A DNA stretch of 64,000 nt from Sulfitobacter sp. LCG007 (GCF_040801785.1 NZ_CP161805.1:2108001-2172000), one strand, 5' to 3'. Positions 1 to 10,891 are shown, numbered from the stretch's first letter. Notes: a model not told the origin generated them from the letters alone. Program-made: numbers and translations.

Positions 1-405
1 GCCGAGGTAAAGGAAAAGCAATCGCGCGGTCAGCGCGTCTGGTGCGTCCCCTTTGCCCGCGACGCCAGCGGCATCGACATCCGCGGCAATGCGGAAACAT
101 GGTGGGGACAGGCGCGCGATCTCTACCAGCGCGGCGACGATCCCGTCGTCGGAGCGGTGATGGCCTTCGCCTCGACCCGCGGAATGCCCATGGGGCACGT
201 GGCGGTCGTGTCGGAAATCGTGTCGCCCCGCCAGATCAGCATCGACCACGCGAACTGGCACCGCAACCGCGTGTCGCTGAAGATGTCCGTCATCGACGTT
301 TCGGAAGGCAACGACTGGTCCCGGGTCCGGCTTGAATCGACCCCCGGAACCTTCGGCAAGGTCTACCCGATAAACGGATTCATCTATCCCACCGATCCCG
401 CCTGA
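1..405 (+). CDS. CHAP-domain hydrolase, 3' part only
   Basis: The reading frame is open from the first base of the window and ends at a TGA at 403-405, so only the C-terminal 134 residues are present. The fragment carries the two hallmarks of a CHAP (NlpC/P60-like) amidase or peptidase domain: a cysteine in the segment VWCVPFARDASG near residue 15 and a histidine in MGHVAVVSE near residue 64, followed by DHANW. Such domains cleave peptidoglycan peptide or amide bonds in the periplasm. The start and any signal peptide lie outside the window. A GC-rich stem-loop follows the stop codon and the next gene is convergent. Confidence 0.75.
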   Translation, partial: AEVKEKQSRGQRVWCVPFARDASGIDIRGNAETWWGQARDLYQRGDDPVVGAVMAFASTRGMPMGHVAVVSEIVSPRQISIDHANWHRNRVSLKMSVIDVSEGNDWSRVRLESTPGTFGKVYPINGFIYPTDPA

Positions 406-413
406 TCTCCGAA

Positions 414-434
414 AGGCGGGGCCGGCCCCCGCCT
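414..434. terminator. Stem-loop between convergent genes
   Basis: Perfect 8-bp arms AGGCGGGG and CCCCGCCT enclose a 5-nt loop. It sits 9 bases after the CHAP gene stop and its right arm touches the stop codon of the opposing DUF808 gene, so it could terminate both. There is no T-run on the plus strand; the minus-strand copy is followed by TTTCGG. Confidence 0.5.
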
Positions 435-1402
435 CACCGGCCGCTGACGGTCCGGACCAGCGGCGTCACGATCTTCTCCCCCACCGGGATGAGCAGCAGG
501 CCCAGCAACAGGCCGAAGACACCGTCCAGCGCCGCCTTCACTACCCATTCCGCCGCTCCGACATATCCTTCCGGCGCGCTGCCGCCGACGGTGACGGCGA
601 CGTCGTGGATGATATGCTCGGGCATGGCGAACCCGAGTTCGTTGAGCCCGTGAATGACAATGCTGCCGCCCACCCAGAGCATCGCCGCCGTTCCCACCAG
701 CGTCAGCATCCGCATGAAGCCCGGCATCGCCTTGACGATCCCGCGGCCGATTGCGCGGGTCACGGCAAAGCGCCCCTGCCGGCACATCAGAAGCCCCAGA
801 TCGTCGGCCTTCACGATCAGCGCCACCGCGCCATAGACGGCAACCGTGATCATCACCGCAACGGTCGCGAGCGTTGCCGCCTCCATCCAGATGTTGCTTT
901 CCGGAATCGCCGCCAAGGCGATCGTCATGATCTCGGCGGACAGGATGAAGTCGGTCTTGATCGCCCCCCGCGCCTTCTGCTCTTCCAGATGCGCCGGATC
1001 GCTCGTGGTCTTGTCGGCATCGGGATAGTCCTCATGCCCATGTCCGCCGACCCCCAGCGCATGGGCCACCTTTTCCGCCCCCTCGAAGCACAGATATCCT
1101 CCGCCGAGCATCAGCAGCGGTGAAATGCTCCAGGGTGCGAAATTGGCCAGAAGAAGGCCCGCGGGGAGCAGGTAGAGCAGCTTGTTCTTGAGCGATCCCT
1201 TGGTGATACGCCAGATGATCGGCAGTTCACGATCCGCCGTGAAGCCCGAGACGTATTTGGGCGATACCGCCGCGTCGTCGATCACCGCGCCGGCGGCCTT
1301 GGATCCGGCCTTCGCCGCCTGCCCCATCACATCGTCTATCGACGCCGCCGCCACCTTCGCGATCGCCGCCACGTCATCCAGCAGCGCCAGAAGTCCACTC
1401 AT
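434..1402 (-). CDS. DUF808 family inner-membrane protein
   Basis: 322 residues. It starts at the ATG at 1402, chosen because GGGAG lies 8 bases upstream and because the N-terminus MSGLLALLDDVAAIAK is the typical beginning of the DUF808 (YedI-like) family. The conserved early segment GQAAKAGSKAAGAVIDDAAVSPKY is followed by GFTADRELPIIWRI and then several hydrophobic segments (roughly residues 80-110, 160-200, 225-255 and 285-310) that should span the inner membrane. A His/Asp-rich loop (GVGGHGHEDYPDAD) sits between the first membrane helices. The biochemical function of this family is not established. It is monocistronic and convergent with the CHAP gene. Confidence 0.85.
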   Translation of the reverse strand: MSGLLALLDDVAAIAKVAAASIDDVMGQAAKAGSKAAGAVIDDAAVSPKYVSGFTADRELPIIWRITKGSLKNKLLYLLPAGLLLANFAPWSISPLLMLGGGYLCFEGAEKVAHALGVGGHGHEDYPDADKTTSDPAHLEEQKARGAIKTDFILSAEIMTIALAAIPESNIWMEAATLATVAVMITVAVYGAVALIVKADDLGLLMCRQGRFAVTRAIGRGIVKAMPGFMRMLTLVGTAAMLWVGGSIVIHGLNELGFAMPEHIIHDVAVTVGGSAPEGYVGAAEWVVKAALDGVFGLLLGLLLIPVGEKIVTPLVRTVSGR

Positions 1403-1607
1403 CCATCTGCTCCCGTTACCCCACGGACCTCTGCCCGGCGTCCGCCCATTTTCCACCGCCCGGTGGACGATTACAACCGTCGTTGCGCCCCGCAGGACGG
1501 GCATCCTGCTTGCGGCTTTCCCCGCCTGCTGTCATCAGGTGGACAGGATGTCCCGATCGGAACCATGTGCGGGGCGATACGACGCGCGACCAGTGGCGAG
1601 ACAGTGA

Positions 1608-1751
1608 ATGACCAACCGAATCGCCCTTTTCCTCGCGGTGCTTCTGCTGCTTCTCGCGGCGTGGGACTTCTGGATGCAGGGCGCAGAATACATCCTGTTC
1701 CTGTCTCGCAAGCTGGCCGATCTGATCGAATGGGCGGCCTTCTGGCGCTGA
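1608..1751 (+). CDS. Small single-span membrane protein, 47 residues
   Basis: ATG at 1608 to TGA at 1749-1751. The product begins MTNRIALFLAVLLLLLAAW, has one strongly hydrophobic helix (residues 5-19), and ends with the short amphipathic segment LSRKLADLIEWAAFWR. A 47-residue protein with this layout (Leu-rich helix, then FLARK-like and LIEW-AFWR motifs) recurs in Rhodobacterales as a conserved hypothetical; I recognise the pattern but not a function. No strong ribosome-binding site is visible (GGCGAG about 8 bases upstream). It lies alone between divergent DUF808 and convergent coaD. Confidence 0.6.
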   Translation: MTNRIALFLAVLLLLLAAWDFWMQGAEYILFLSRKLADLIEWAAFWR

Positions 1752-1803
1752 TCCGGCGATCTGCAAAACCTGCACGGGGTCTTTGCAAACCGACCGGGAC
1801 AGG

Positions 1804-2298
1804 TCAGTCGGCAAACTTGCGCAGCAGTTCCTCGTTCACCACGGGCGTGACGAAATTGCTGACATCACCATCAAGCCGGGCGATTTCCTTGACCAGCTTG
1901 CTGGCGATCGCCTGGTGCTGGGCCTCGGCCATCAGGAACACGGTCTCGACGCTGTCGTCGAGCTGACGGTTCATCCCGACCATCTGATATTCGTATTCGA
2001 AATCGGCCACCGCGCGCAGGCCGCGCACGATGATCCCGGCTCCGACATCGCGCGCGCAGTTGATGAGCAGGTTCTCGAAGGGATGCACGACCATCTCGGT
2101 GCCGGTCTGCTCGGCGAGCCTTTCCGCTTCGGCCTCGACCATCCGCACGCGCTCTTCGAGCGAAAACAGCGGCCCCTTGTCGCGGTTGATCGCGACGCCG
2201 ATCACCAGCCTGTCCACCAGTGCGGCCGCACGCCGGATGATGTCTATGTGACCCAGCGTTATGGGGTCGAAAGTTCCGGGATAAAGACCAACGCGCAT
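1804..2298 (-). CDS. coaD: Phosphopantetheine adenylyltransferase
   Basis: 164 residues, the usual length for bacterial PPAT. It transfers AMP from ATP to 4'-phosphopantetheine, giving dephospho-CoA, the penultimate step of coenzyme A synthesis in the cytoplasm. The nucleotidyltransferase signature GTFDPITLGHIDII is at residues 8-21 with the TxGH motif intact, and the substrate-binding segment GLRAVADFEYEYQM lies near residues 93-106. The C-terminal part LVKEIARLDGDVSNFVTPVV is also standard. The gene begins with ATG at 2298. It is followed downstream by no obvious partner. Confidence 0.97.
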   Translation of the reverse strand: MRVGLYPGTFDPITLGHIDIIRRAAALVDRLVIGVAINRDKGPLFSLEERVRMVEAEAERLAEQTGTEMVVHPFENLLINCARDVGAGIIVRGLRAVADFEYEYQMVGMNRQLDDSVETVFLMAEAQHQAIASKLVKEIARLDGDVSNFVTPVVNEELLRKFAD

Positions 2299-2377
2299 GC
2301 GGGCTTTCCTGTCCTGATTGGGATGGCGCGCCGATCGCGGCGCAGCGAGGAAGTCGGAGGCTGACGTACCGGGGCGC

Positions 2378-2812
2378 TCAGTGCCCCATGATCATGCCTT
2401 CCAGCGCATTGCGTTCCATCGCAAGCTCCGCCAGCCGTGCCTTGACCACGTCTCCGATCGAAATCAGCCCGACAAGCTGGCCGTCCTCGAGCACCGGAAT
2501 ATGGCGGAACCGCCCGTCGGTCATCTTCTGCAGGATCTCTTCGGCCTTGTCGCCGGCCGCGCAGGTGACAAGCTTCGACGTCATGTACTTCTCGGCGGGC
2601 TCGGACAGGCAGCCGACACCGCGTGCCCCGATTTCGCGCACGATGTCACGCTCCGACAGGATTCCGTCGGCGGCCTTGCCGTCCCTCGAGATCACGACCG
2701 TACCGATCCGTTTCTCGGAGAGGATGCGCGCGACGTCGGAGATCATCATGGTCGGCGGCACCGTGTAGACGGACTCGTCAGCCTTGGATTTCAGGATTTG
2801 CGACACAAGCAT
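2378..2812 (-). CDS. CBS-domain pair protein
   Basis: 144 residues from ATG 2812, which has GCGGAG about 8 bases upstream; the longer in-frame extension to 2953 would overlap the LysR gene and has no family-like sequence. Two CBS motifs fill the protein: the first around residues 10-65 (PTMMISDVARILSEKRIGTVVIS, then GILSERDIVREI) and the second around residues 77-135 (LVTCAAGDKAEEILQKMTDG, then LVGLISIGDVVKARL). Paired CBS motifs bind adenine nucleotides and often act as free-standing energy sensors; the partner is unknown. An 18-bp perfect palindrome lies 76 bases upstream and may be its operator. Confidence 0.85.
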   Translation of the reverse strand: MLVSQILKSKADESVYTVPPTMMISDVARILSEKRIGTVVISRDGKAADGILSERDIVREIGARGVGCLSEPAEKYMTSKLVTCAAGDKAEEILQKMTDGRFRHIPVLEDGQLVGLISIGDVVKARLAELAMERNALEGMIMGH

Positions 2813-2888
2813 CCACAACTCCGCACGATCAGTTTCATCTGTCTCAGCGTCACCGCTTCTTCGTTTCAAGTCAAGCCGATGCTGGCGA

Positions 2889-2906
2889 CCTGTACCATGG
2901 TACAGG
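2889..2906. promoter_or_regulatory. 18-bp perfect palindrome upstream of the CBS gene
   Basis: The sequence CCTGTACCATGGTACAGG is its own reverse complement over all 18 bases. It lies between the LysR stop (2944) and the CBS-protein start (2812), in the position of a promoter-proximal operator for the CBS gene. No consensus I know fits exactly: it has TGT-N8-ACA spacing, not the N12 spacing of PpsR/CrtJ sites. Confidence 0.45.
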
Positions 2907-2943
2907 CTCTGGCCTGCGATGGCACGGCAGACCCGCTTCGTCT

Positions 2944-3834
2944 TCAGAGGCACGCCTCCAGGCGGGCGACCTCCTGACGCAGCCCGGACGCCAAGGCCTC
3001 GGCGAAACGCTGAAGCCGCCGGTCGCGGCGATCGTCCGCGTGACGGATGAGATAAAAGCTGCGGCGCAGGGCGAGGTCCCCGACGAGGACGCGCGTGACG
3101 CCGGGAGCGGCCGGAAGGGCGAAGTCGTGCACGACGCCCACGCCGCTGCCCTGCCGGATCCAGTTGAGCTGGACCGATACCGAGTTCGAGGCGAGCGCGA
3201 CACGCTCGGCGCCGAGCTCGCCCAGATAATCGAGTTCGCGATCAAAGATCATGTCGGGAATGTAGCCCACCAGCCGGTGCTCTTTCAGGTCCCCCAGTTG
3301 CCTGAGCGGCGACGCCCCGTCGAGATAGCTCTGCGAGGCGGCGAGGTGGAGATGGTAATCGGCGACCTTCTGGACCATCAGTCGACCGGCGGTCGGCGCG
3401 CTGACCCCGATGGCGAGATCCGCCTCGCGCCGGGACAGGTTGAAGACGCGCGGCAATGCGACGATCTGGATATCGAGGTCCGGGTTGTCGGCGGCGATGG
3501 CGGCGCAGACCTGGGGGAGCAGGAAGTTCGCGGCCCCATCCGGCGCTCCTATGCGCACCTGCCCGCGCAGCCGGTCGCTGGCGACGGGAAGGCCCGCGGT
3601 CGCTTCACGCAGTGCCTGCTCGGCTTCTTCTGCCCGGACAAGCAGATCCCGTCCCGTCTCGGTCAGAGCATAACCCTGCGGAGACTTTGAAAACAGCGTC
3701 GCCTGAAGCGAATCCTCGAGCCGCGCCATCCGCCGCCCCAGGGTCGCCGGATCCAGCCGCAGCAACTTGCCGGCGCCTGACAGGCTTTGTTCGCGGGCCA
3801 CGGCGAGGAAGAGCCGCAGGTCATCCCAGTTCAT
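2944..3834 (-). CDS. LysR-family transcriptional regulator
   Basis: 296 residues from ATG 3834; an in-frame TTG two codons earlier is less likely. The N-terminal winged helix-turn-helix occupies residues 1-60 (MNWDDLRLFLAVAREQSLSG, then LDPATLGRRMARLEDSLQATLF), followed by the periplasmic-binding-protein-like effector domain beginning around residue 88 (LRGQVRIGAPDGAANFLLPQ). It is divergent from mmsA across a 215-bp gap that contains a 16-bp palindrome, so it probably controls the valine-catabolism genes and itself. The inducer cannot be read from the sequence; a branched-chain acyl-CoA or 3-hydroxyisobutyrate pathway intermediate would fit the context. Confidence 0.9.
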   Translation of the reverse strand: MNWDDLRLFLAVAREQSLSGAGKLLRLDPATLGRRMARLEDSLQATLFSKSPQGYALTETGRDLLVRAEEAEQALREATAGLPVASDRLRGQVRIGAPDGAANFLLPQVCAAIAADNPDLDIQIVALPRVFNLSRREADLAIGVSAPTAGRLMVQKVADYHLHLAASQSYLDGASPLRQLGDLKEHRLVGYIPDMIFDRELDYLGELGAERVALASNSVSVQLNWIRQGSGVGVVHDFALPAAPGVTRVLVGDLALRRSFYLIRHADDRRDRRLQRFAEALASGLRQEVARLEACL

Positions 3835-3855
3835 CTGCAACTTTCGCTACCCGCC

Positions 3856-3919
3856 TTTGCAAATTTCTGCGGCTCCACCTTGCCCGATGTCAGCAACCAG
3901 TGCCTTGCATTGATGCAAG
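3856..3919. promoter_or_regulatory. LysR-mmsA control region with palindromes
   Basis: The divergent spacer holds a perfect inverted repeat CTTGCATTGATGCAAG at 3904-3919 and the self-complementary octamer TTTGCAAA at 3856-3863. The first is a good candidate for the LysR-family operator because it lies midway between the two starts. The octamer matches the half-site reported for short-chain fatty acyl-CoA regulators (ScfR/PccR, TTTGCAAA-N4-TTTGCAAA), but the second half-site is missing, so that assignment is weak. Confidence 0.5.
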
Positions 3920-4049
3920 ACGGTTTTGAGATCATGCCTCTTTATCCTGACTTTCTGCAAGGCTAGCCTCGGTCCCGAAGCGGAGGAGACGCGGCCCGCG
4001 CGGAATTGCAGATCTGCATCCGCCGCGGCCCAAACAAGGAGACAAACCA

Positions 4050-5549
4050 ATGATCAATCTCACCCATTACATCAACGGCGGCCATGTGAACGGCAAGTCG
4101 GGCCGTTATTCGGACGTCTACAACCCGGCAACCGGCGAGGTTCAGGCGAAATGCCCGCTCGCCAACACCGAGGAAGTCGACGAGGCGATCCGCATCGCCG
4201 CACAGGCCCAGCCGGCCTGGGCCGCCGTCAATCCGCAGCGCCGCGCCCGGGTTCTGATGCGTTTCGTGGATCTGTTGAACCGCGACATGGACAAGCTTGC
4301 CGAGGCGCTGTCGCGCGAGCATGGCAAGACCCTGCCCGACGCTGCCGGTGACGTGCAACGCGGGCTCGAAGTGGTCGAATACTGCATCGGGGCGCCCCAG
4401 ATGCTGAAGGGCGAGTACACCGACAGCGCCGGCCCCGGCATCGACATGTATTCCATGCGCCAGCCGCTGGGGGTCACGGCTGGGATCACGCCGTTCAACT
4501 TTCCGGCCATGATCCCGATGTGGATGTTCGCCCCCGCGATTGCCTGCGGCAATGCCTTCATCCTCAAACCGTCCGAGCGCGATCCCTCGGTGCCGCTGAT
4601 GCTTGCGGAGCTGATGGAGGAAGCCGGCCTGCCGAAGGGCATCCTTCAGGTGATCAATGGCGACAAGGAGGCGGTGGATGCCCTGCTGAACAGCCCCGTG
4701 GTGCAGTCGATCGGTTTTGTCGGCTCGACCCCGATCGCCGAATACATCTATGCGACGGGATGCGCCAATGGCAAACGCGTCCAGTGCTTCGGCGGAGCCA
4801 AGAACCACATGATCGTCATGCCCGATGCCGACATGGACCAGGCCGCCGATGCCCTGGTCGGCGCGGGCTACGGCGCCGCGGGCGAACGCTGCATGGCGAT
4901 CTCGGTCGCGGTACCCGTCGGCGAAGAAACCGCCGACCGGCTGATCGAAAAGCTGGTGCCGCGCATCGAGAAGCTGAAGGTCGGCCCCTACACCGCCGGG
5001 AAGGATGTCGATTACGGCCCCGTCGTGACCGCCGCCGCCAAGGCAAACATCGAACGTCTCGTGCAAACCGGAGTCGATCAGGGCGCGAAGCTTGTCGTGG
5101 ACGGACGCGGCTTCAAGCTGCAAGGCTACGAGGACGGCTATTTCGTCGGCCCGCATCTCTTCGACAAAGTCACGAAGGACATGGACATCTACAAGACCGA
5201 AATCTTCGGCCCCGTCCTGTCCACCGTGCGCGCGCAGAGCTACGAAGAGGCGCTCGGCCTCGCCATGGACCACGAATACGGCAACGGAACCGCCATCTTC
5301 ACCCGCGATGGCGACACGGCGCGCGATTTCGCGAACCGGATCAACGTGGGCATGATCGGCGTCAATGTCCCGATCCCGGTGCCGCTGGCCTACCATACCT
5401 TCGGCGGCTGGAAGAAATCGGTATTTGGCGATCTCAACCAGCACGGGCCCGACGCGTTCAGGTTCTACACGCGCACCAAGACGGTGACCGCGCGCTGGCC
5501 CAGCGGCATCCGGGAAGGGGGCGAGTTCAACTTCCGCCCCATGGAGTAA
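4050..5549 (+). CDS. mmsA: Methylmalonate-semialdehyde dehydrogenase (CoA-acylating)
   Basis: 499 residues, start ATG 4050 preceded by AAGGAGA. The enzyme oxidises methylmalonate semialdehyde (valine pathway) and malonate semialdehyde to propionyl-CoA and acetyl-CoA with NAD and CoA. The aldehyde dehydrogenase fold is intact: ITPFNFP at 146-152 with the oxyanion asparagine, FVGSTPIAEYIY in the NAD-binding region, and the nucleophile in GAAGERCMAISVAVP (Cys281). The motif FGGAKNHMIV (about residue 247) lacks the general-base glutamate of ordinary aldehyde dehydrogenases, as expected for CoA-acylating members. It is the first gene of the valine group and lies opposite the LysR gene. Confidence 0.95.
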   Translation: MINLTHYINGGHVNGKSGRYSDVYNPATGEVQAKCPLANTEEVDEAIRIAAQAQPAWAAVNPQRRARVLMRFVDLLNRDMDKLAEALSREHGKTLPDAAGDVQRGLEVVEYCIGAPQMLKGEYTDSAGPGIDMYSMRQPLGVTAGITPFNFPAMIPMWMFAPAIACGNAFILKPSERDPSVPLMLAELMEEAGLPKGILQVINGDKEAVDALLNSPVVQSIGFVGSTPIAEYIYATGCANGKRVQCFGGAKNHMIVMPDADMDQAADALVGAGYGAAGERCMAISVAVPVGEETADRLIEKLVPRIEKLKVGPYTAGKDVDYGPVVTAAAKANIERLVQTGVDQGAKLVVDGRGFKLQGYEDGYFVGPHLFDKVTKDMDIYKTEIFGPVLSTVRAQSYEEALGLAMDHEYGNGTAIFTRDGDTARDFANRINVGMIGVNVPIPVPLAYHTFGGWKKSVFGDLNQHGPDAFRFYTRTKTVTARWPSGIREGGEFNFRPME

Positions 5550-5575
5550 GCCGAGCCATCATCCGGACAGGAGAC

Positions 5576-5599
5576 GAAGGCAGGGTCCGCCCTGCCTTC
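5576..5599 (+). terminator. Terminator-like stem-loop after mmsA
   Basis: Perfect 10-bp arms GAAGGCAGGG and CCCTGCCTTC around a 4-nt loop, 27 bases after the mmsA stop (the pair flanking the arms also matches). There is no T-run, so termination may be incomplete. Confidence 0.55.
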
Positions 5600-5668
5600 G
5601 CGCATTCAAGATACGTCCTTCGTGGCGCGGACATCCTCATGCAACCCCGACTCACGCCAACGGAACAC

Positions 5669-5693
5669 GGGCGCCATCGTCGGAGAGGCGCCC
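5669..5693 (+). terminator. Second stem-loop between mmsA and the acyl-CoA dehydrogenase gene
   Basis: Arms GGGCGCC and GGCGCCC enclose an 11-nt loop and are followed by TTATTC. Together with the stem at 5576-5599 it makes a double terminator-like region, so the acyl-CoA dehydrogenase gene probably has its own promoter between here and 5808. I see no convincing -35/-10 pair there. Confidence 0.4.
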
Positions 5694-5808
5694 TTATTCA
5701 TCCCTGACGAACCGCTCGCGTGAAGCGCGATAGCCCGAGCAGCCTTGATTTCCGCGCCGCTTTCACTCAGCACTGGACCGGGAATTCGGGACGGGGATGG
5801 AGGCGGCC

Positions 5809-6951
5809 ATGGATTTTTCGCTCAGCGATGAGCAGTCGGCAATATTCGACATGGCATACGCGTTCGGGCAGGAGCATATCGCGCCGCATGCACGGACATG
5901 GGAAGCGCAAGGGACGATACCCAAGGATCTGTGGCCACGGCTGGCGGAACTCGGCTTCGGTGGGCTCTATGTGTCCGAAGAGGCCGGCGGTTCCGGGCTG
6001 ACGCGGCTCGACGCGACACTTGTGTTCGAGGCGCTTTCGATGGCCTGCCCGTCCGTCGCGGCGTTCCTGTCGATCCACAACATGTGCGCACGGATGATCG
6101 ACGCCTTCGGCAGCGAGGAGATGAAAGAGCGCCTGCTGCCTGATGTGCTGACGATGAAGACGGTCCTCAGCTATTGCCTGACCGAACCGGGCTCGGGCTC
6201 GGACGCGGCGGCGCTGAAGACGCGCGCCGACCGGACCAACGACGGATACGTCGTCAACGGCACGAAGGCGTTCATCTCGGGCGGCGGATATTCGGACGCC
6301 TATGTCTGCATGGTGCGCACCTCCGATGACGGCGCGAACGGCGTGTCGACGCTTTATGTGCCGGGGGATGCGCCTGGACTCAGTTTCGGCGGGCTCGAGG
6401 ACAAGATGGGCTGGCGCAGTCAGCCGACCGCGCAGGTGCAGTTCGACGATTGCGCGATTTCGGCCGAGAACCTCGTCGGTGAGGAAGGCAAGGGTTTCCG
6501 CTACGCGATGATGGGTCTGGACGGGGGCCGGCTCAACATCTCCGCCTGCTCTCTTGGCGCGGCGCAGACGGCGCTGGCGGCGACGCTGGCCTACATGGGC
6601 GAACGGCAGGCGTTCGGAAAAAGCATCGACCAGTTCCAGGGTCTCCAGTTCAGGCTGGCGGACATGGAGATCGACCTTCAGGCGGCCCGGGTCTTCCTGC
6701 GGCAGGCGGCCTGGAAGCTCGACAAGGGGGCCCCGGATGCGACGAAATTCTGCGCCATGGCCAAGAAATTCGTGACCGAGGCGGGCAGCCGCGTGGTGGA
6801 CCAGTGTCTTCAGCTTCACGGCGGCTATGGATATCTGGCGGATTACGGGATCGAGAAGCTGGTGCGCGACCTGCGCGTCCATCAGATCCTCGAGGGCACG
6901 AACGAGATCATGCGGGTGATTGTGGCGCGCGACCTGCTCAGGAACCGATGA
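5809..6951 (+). CDS. Acyl-CoA dehydrogenase, probably isobutyryl-CoA type
   Basis: 380 residues from ATG 5809, which has GGAGG at 5799-5803; the ATG at 5797 lacks a binding site. FAD-dependent short-chain acyl-CoA dehydrogenase that would convert isobutyryl-CoA to methacrylyl-CoA and pass electrons to ETF. Recognisable blocks are SYCLTEPGSGSDAA (FAD/substrate contact, about residue 123), GTKAFISGGG, the mid-domain and the C-terminal LEGTNEIMRVIVAR containing the catalytic glutamate position of this family. The stop overlaps the start of the next gene (ATGA), so the two are translationally coupled. The isobutyryl specificity is inferred from the neighbours mmsA and the 3-hydroxyisobutyryl-CoA hydrolase. 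Confidence 0.88.
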   Translation: MDFSLSDEQSAIFDMAYAFGQEHIAPHARTWEAQGTIPKDLWPRLAELGFGGLYVSEEAGGSGLTRLDATLVFEALSMACPSVAAFLSIHNMCARMIDAFGSEEMKERLLPDVLTMKTVLSYCLTEPGSGSDAAALKTRADRTNDGYVVNGTKAFISGGGYSDAYVCMVRTSDDGANGVSTLYVPGDAPGLSFGGLEDKMGWRSQPTAQVQFDDCAISAENLVGEEGKGFRYAMMGLDGGRLNISACSLGAAQTALAATLAYMGERQAFGKSIDQFQGLQFRLADMEIDLQAARVFLRQAAWKLDKGAPDATKFCAMAKKFVTEAGSRVVDQCLQLHGGYGYLADYGIEKLVRDLRVHQILEGTNEIMRVIVARDLLRNR

Positions 6952-7976
6952 ACGATCTTTCGATCAGACGAGTCGGGCAGGCCGGGCGCATCACCCTCAC
7001 CCGCCCGGCCGCACTGAATGCGCTCAGCCATGACATGTGCCTGGCCATCGAGGCGGCGCTCGACGCATGGCGGGACGACTCAGGTGTTGCGCTGTTGGTC
7101 GTCGATGCCGACGGCGAGAAGGCTTTCTGCGCCGGGGGAGACCTCACGGAGCTCTACGCAACCGGTCGGCGTGGCGATTTCGCCTACGGCCAGCGGTTCT
7201 GGACCGACGAGTACCGGCTTAACGCGAAGATTGCCGCCTATCCAAAGCCGGTCGTATCTTTCATGCAGGGCTTCGTCATGGGCGGCGGCGTGGGCATCGG
7301 CTGTCATTGCTCGCACCGGATCACGGGCGAAAGCACCCGCATTTCCCTGCCGGAATGCGGTATCGGGCTGGTGCCGGATGTGGGCAGCAGCTACCTGCTT
7401 GCCCGCGCGCCGGGGCGTTGCGGCGATTATCTCGGAACCTGCGGGGTTCGGATGGGCGCGGCGGACGCGATCCATGCCGGCTTTGCGGATCTCTTCATAC
7501 CGCAGGACCGCTGGGACAAGCTGATTTCCCTTCTGGAACGATCGGGTGACACGGCGGCCTTGTCCGCCGAAGCGGCCAAGCCCGGCGACAGCAGGCTTGC
7601 CGCACGGTCCGACGATATCGACAGCATTTTCGGCGGCGGGAAACTGTCTCGGATCCTGGAAGCTTTGCAAACGCGTTCGGATGAATTTGCAAACGAGACA
7701 CGGGCAGCCATTGACCGCGCCAGTCCCCTTTCCGTCGCGGCCACGCTGGAAATTCTGAGGCGCCTGCGGCAGGCAGGCCCCTCGATGGCGCTTGCACTGG
7801 AGCTTGAGTATCGGTTCACCTCACGTTCGATGGCGCAGGGCGATTTCCTGGAAGGAATCCGCGCCGCGATCATCGACAAGGACCGCAAGCCGCAATGGCG
7901 CCATTCCGGATCGGATGTTTCGGCAGAAGAGGTCGATCTTATGCTTGATTCGGTGAAACAGCCCAGCCTTCCCTGA
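6948..7976 (+). CDS. 3-Hydroxyisobutyryl-CoA hydrolase (crotonase superfamily)
   Basis: 342 residues, starting at the ATG that overlaps the previous stop. It would release 3-hydroxyisobutyrate from its CoA ester in valine breakdown. Crotonase-fold signatures are KAFCAGGDLTELY (60-70) and the oxyanion segment MGGGVGIGCH (111-120). The hydrolase-type catalytic block PECGIGLVPDVG at 135-146 contains the glutamate and aspartate that distinguish HIBCH from enoyl-CoA hydratases. The protein is longer than a plain enoyl-CoA hydratase (about 260) and matches HIBCH length (340-380). Two copies of TTTGCAAACG, 22 bases apart, occur inside the gene at 7664 and 7686. Confidence 0.85.
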   Translation: MNDLSIRRVGQAGRITLTRPAALNALSHDMCLAIEAALDAWRDDSGVALLVVDADGEKAFCAGGDLTELYATGRRGDFAYGQRFWTDEYRLNAKIAAYPKPVVSFMQGFVMGGGVGIGCHCSHRITGESTRISLPECGIGLVPDVGSSYLLARAPGRCGDYLGTCGVRMGAADAIHAGFADLFIPQDRWDKLISLLERSGDTAALSAEAAKPGDSRLAARSDDIDSIFGGGKLSRILEALQTRSDEFANETRAAIDRASPLSVAATLEILRRLRQAGPSMALALELEYRFTSRSMAQGDFLEGIRAAIIDKDRKPQWRHSGSDVSAEEVDLMLDSVKQPSLP

Positions 7977-8017
7977 TCTGATCAGGCCGGCAATCGGAAC
8001 CGGAATTTCAGTTCTGT

Positions 8018-10891
<2,874 letters not shown>

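Noticed and set aside
3963-5444. Minus-strand open frame of about 493 codons opposite mmsA
   Set aside because: mmsA is certain with all catalytic motifs; the antisense product is His/Asp/Gly-rich and featureless.
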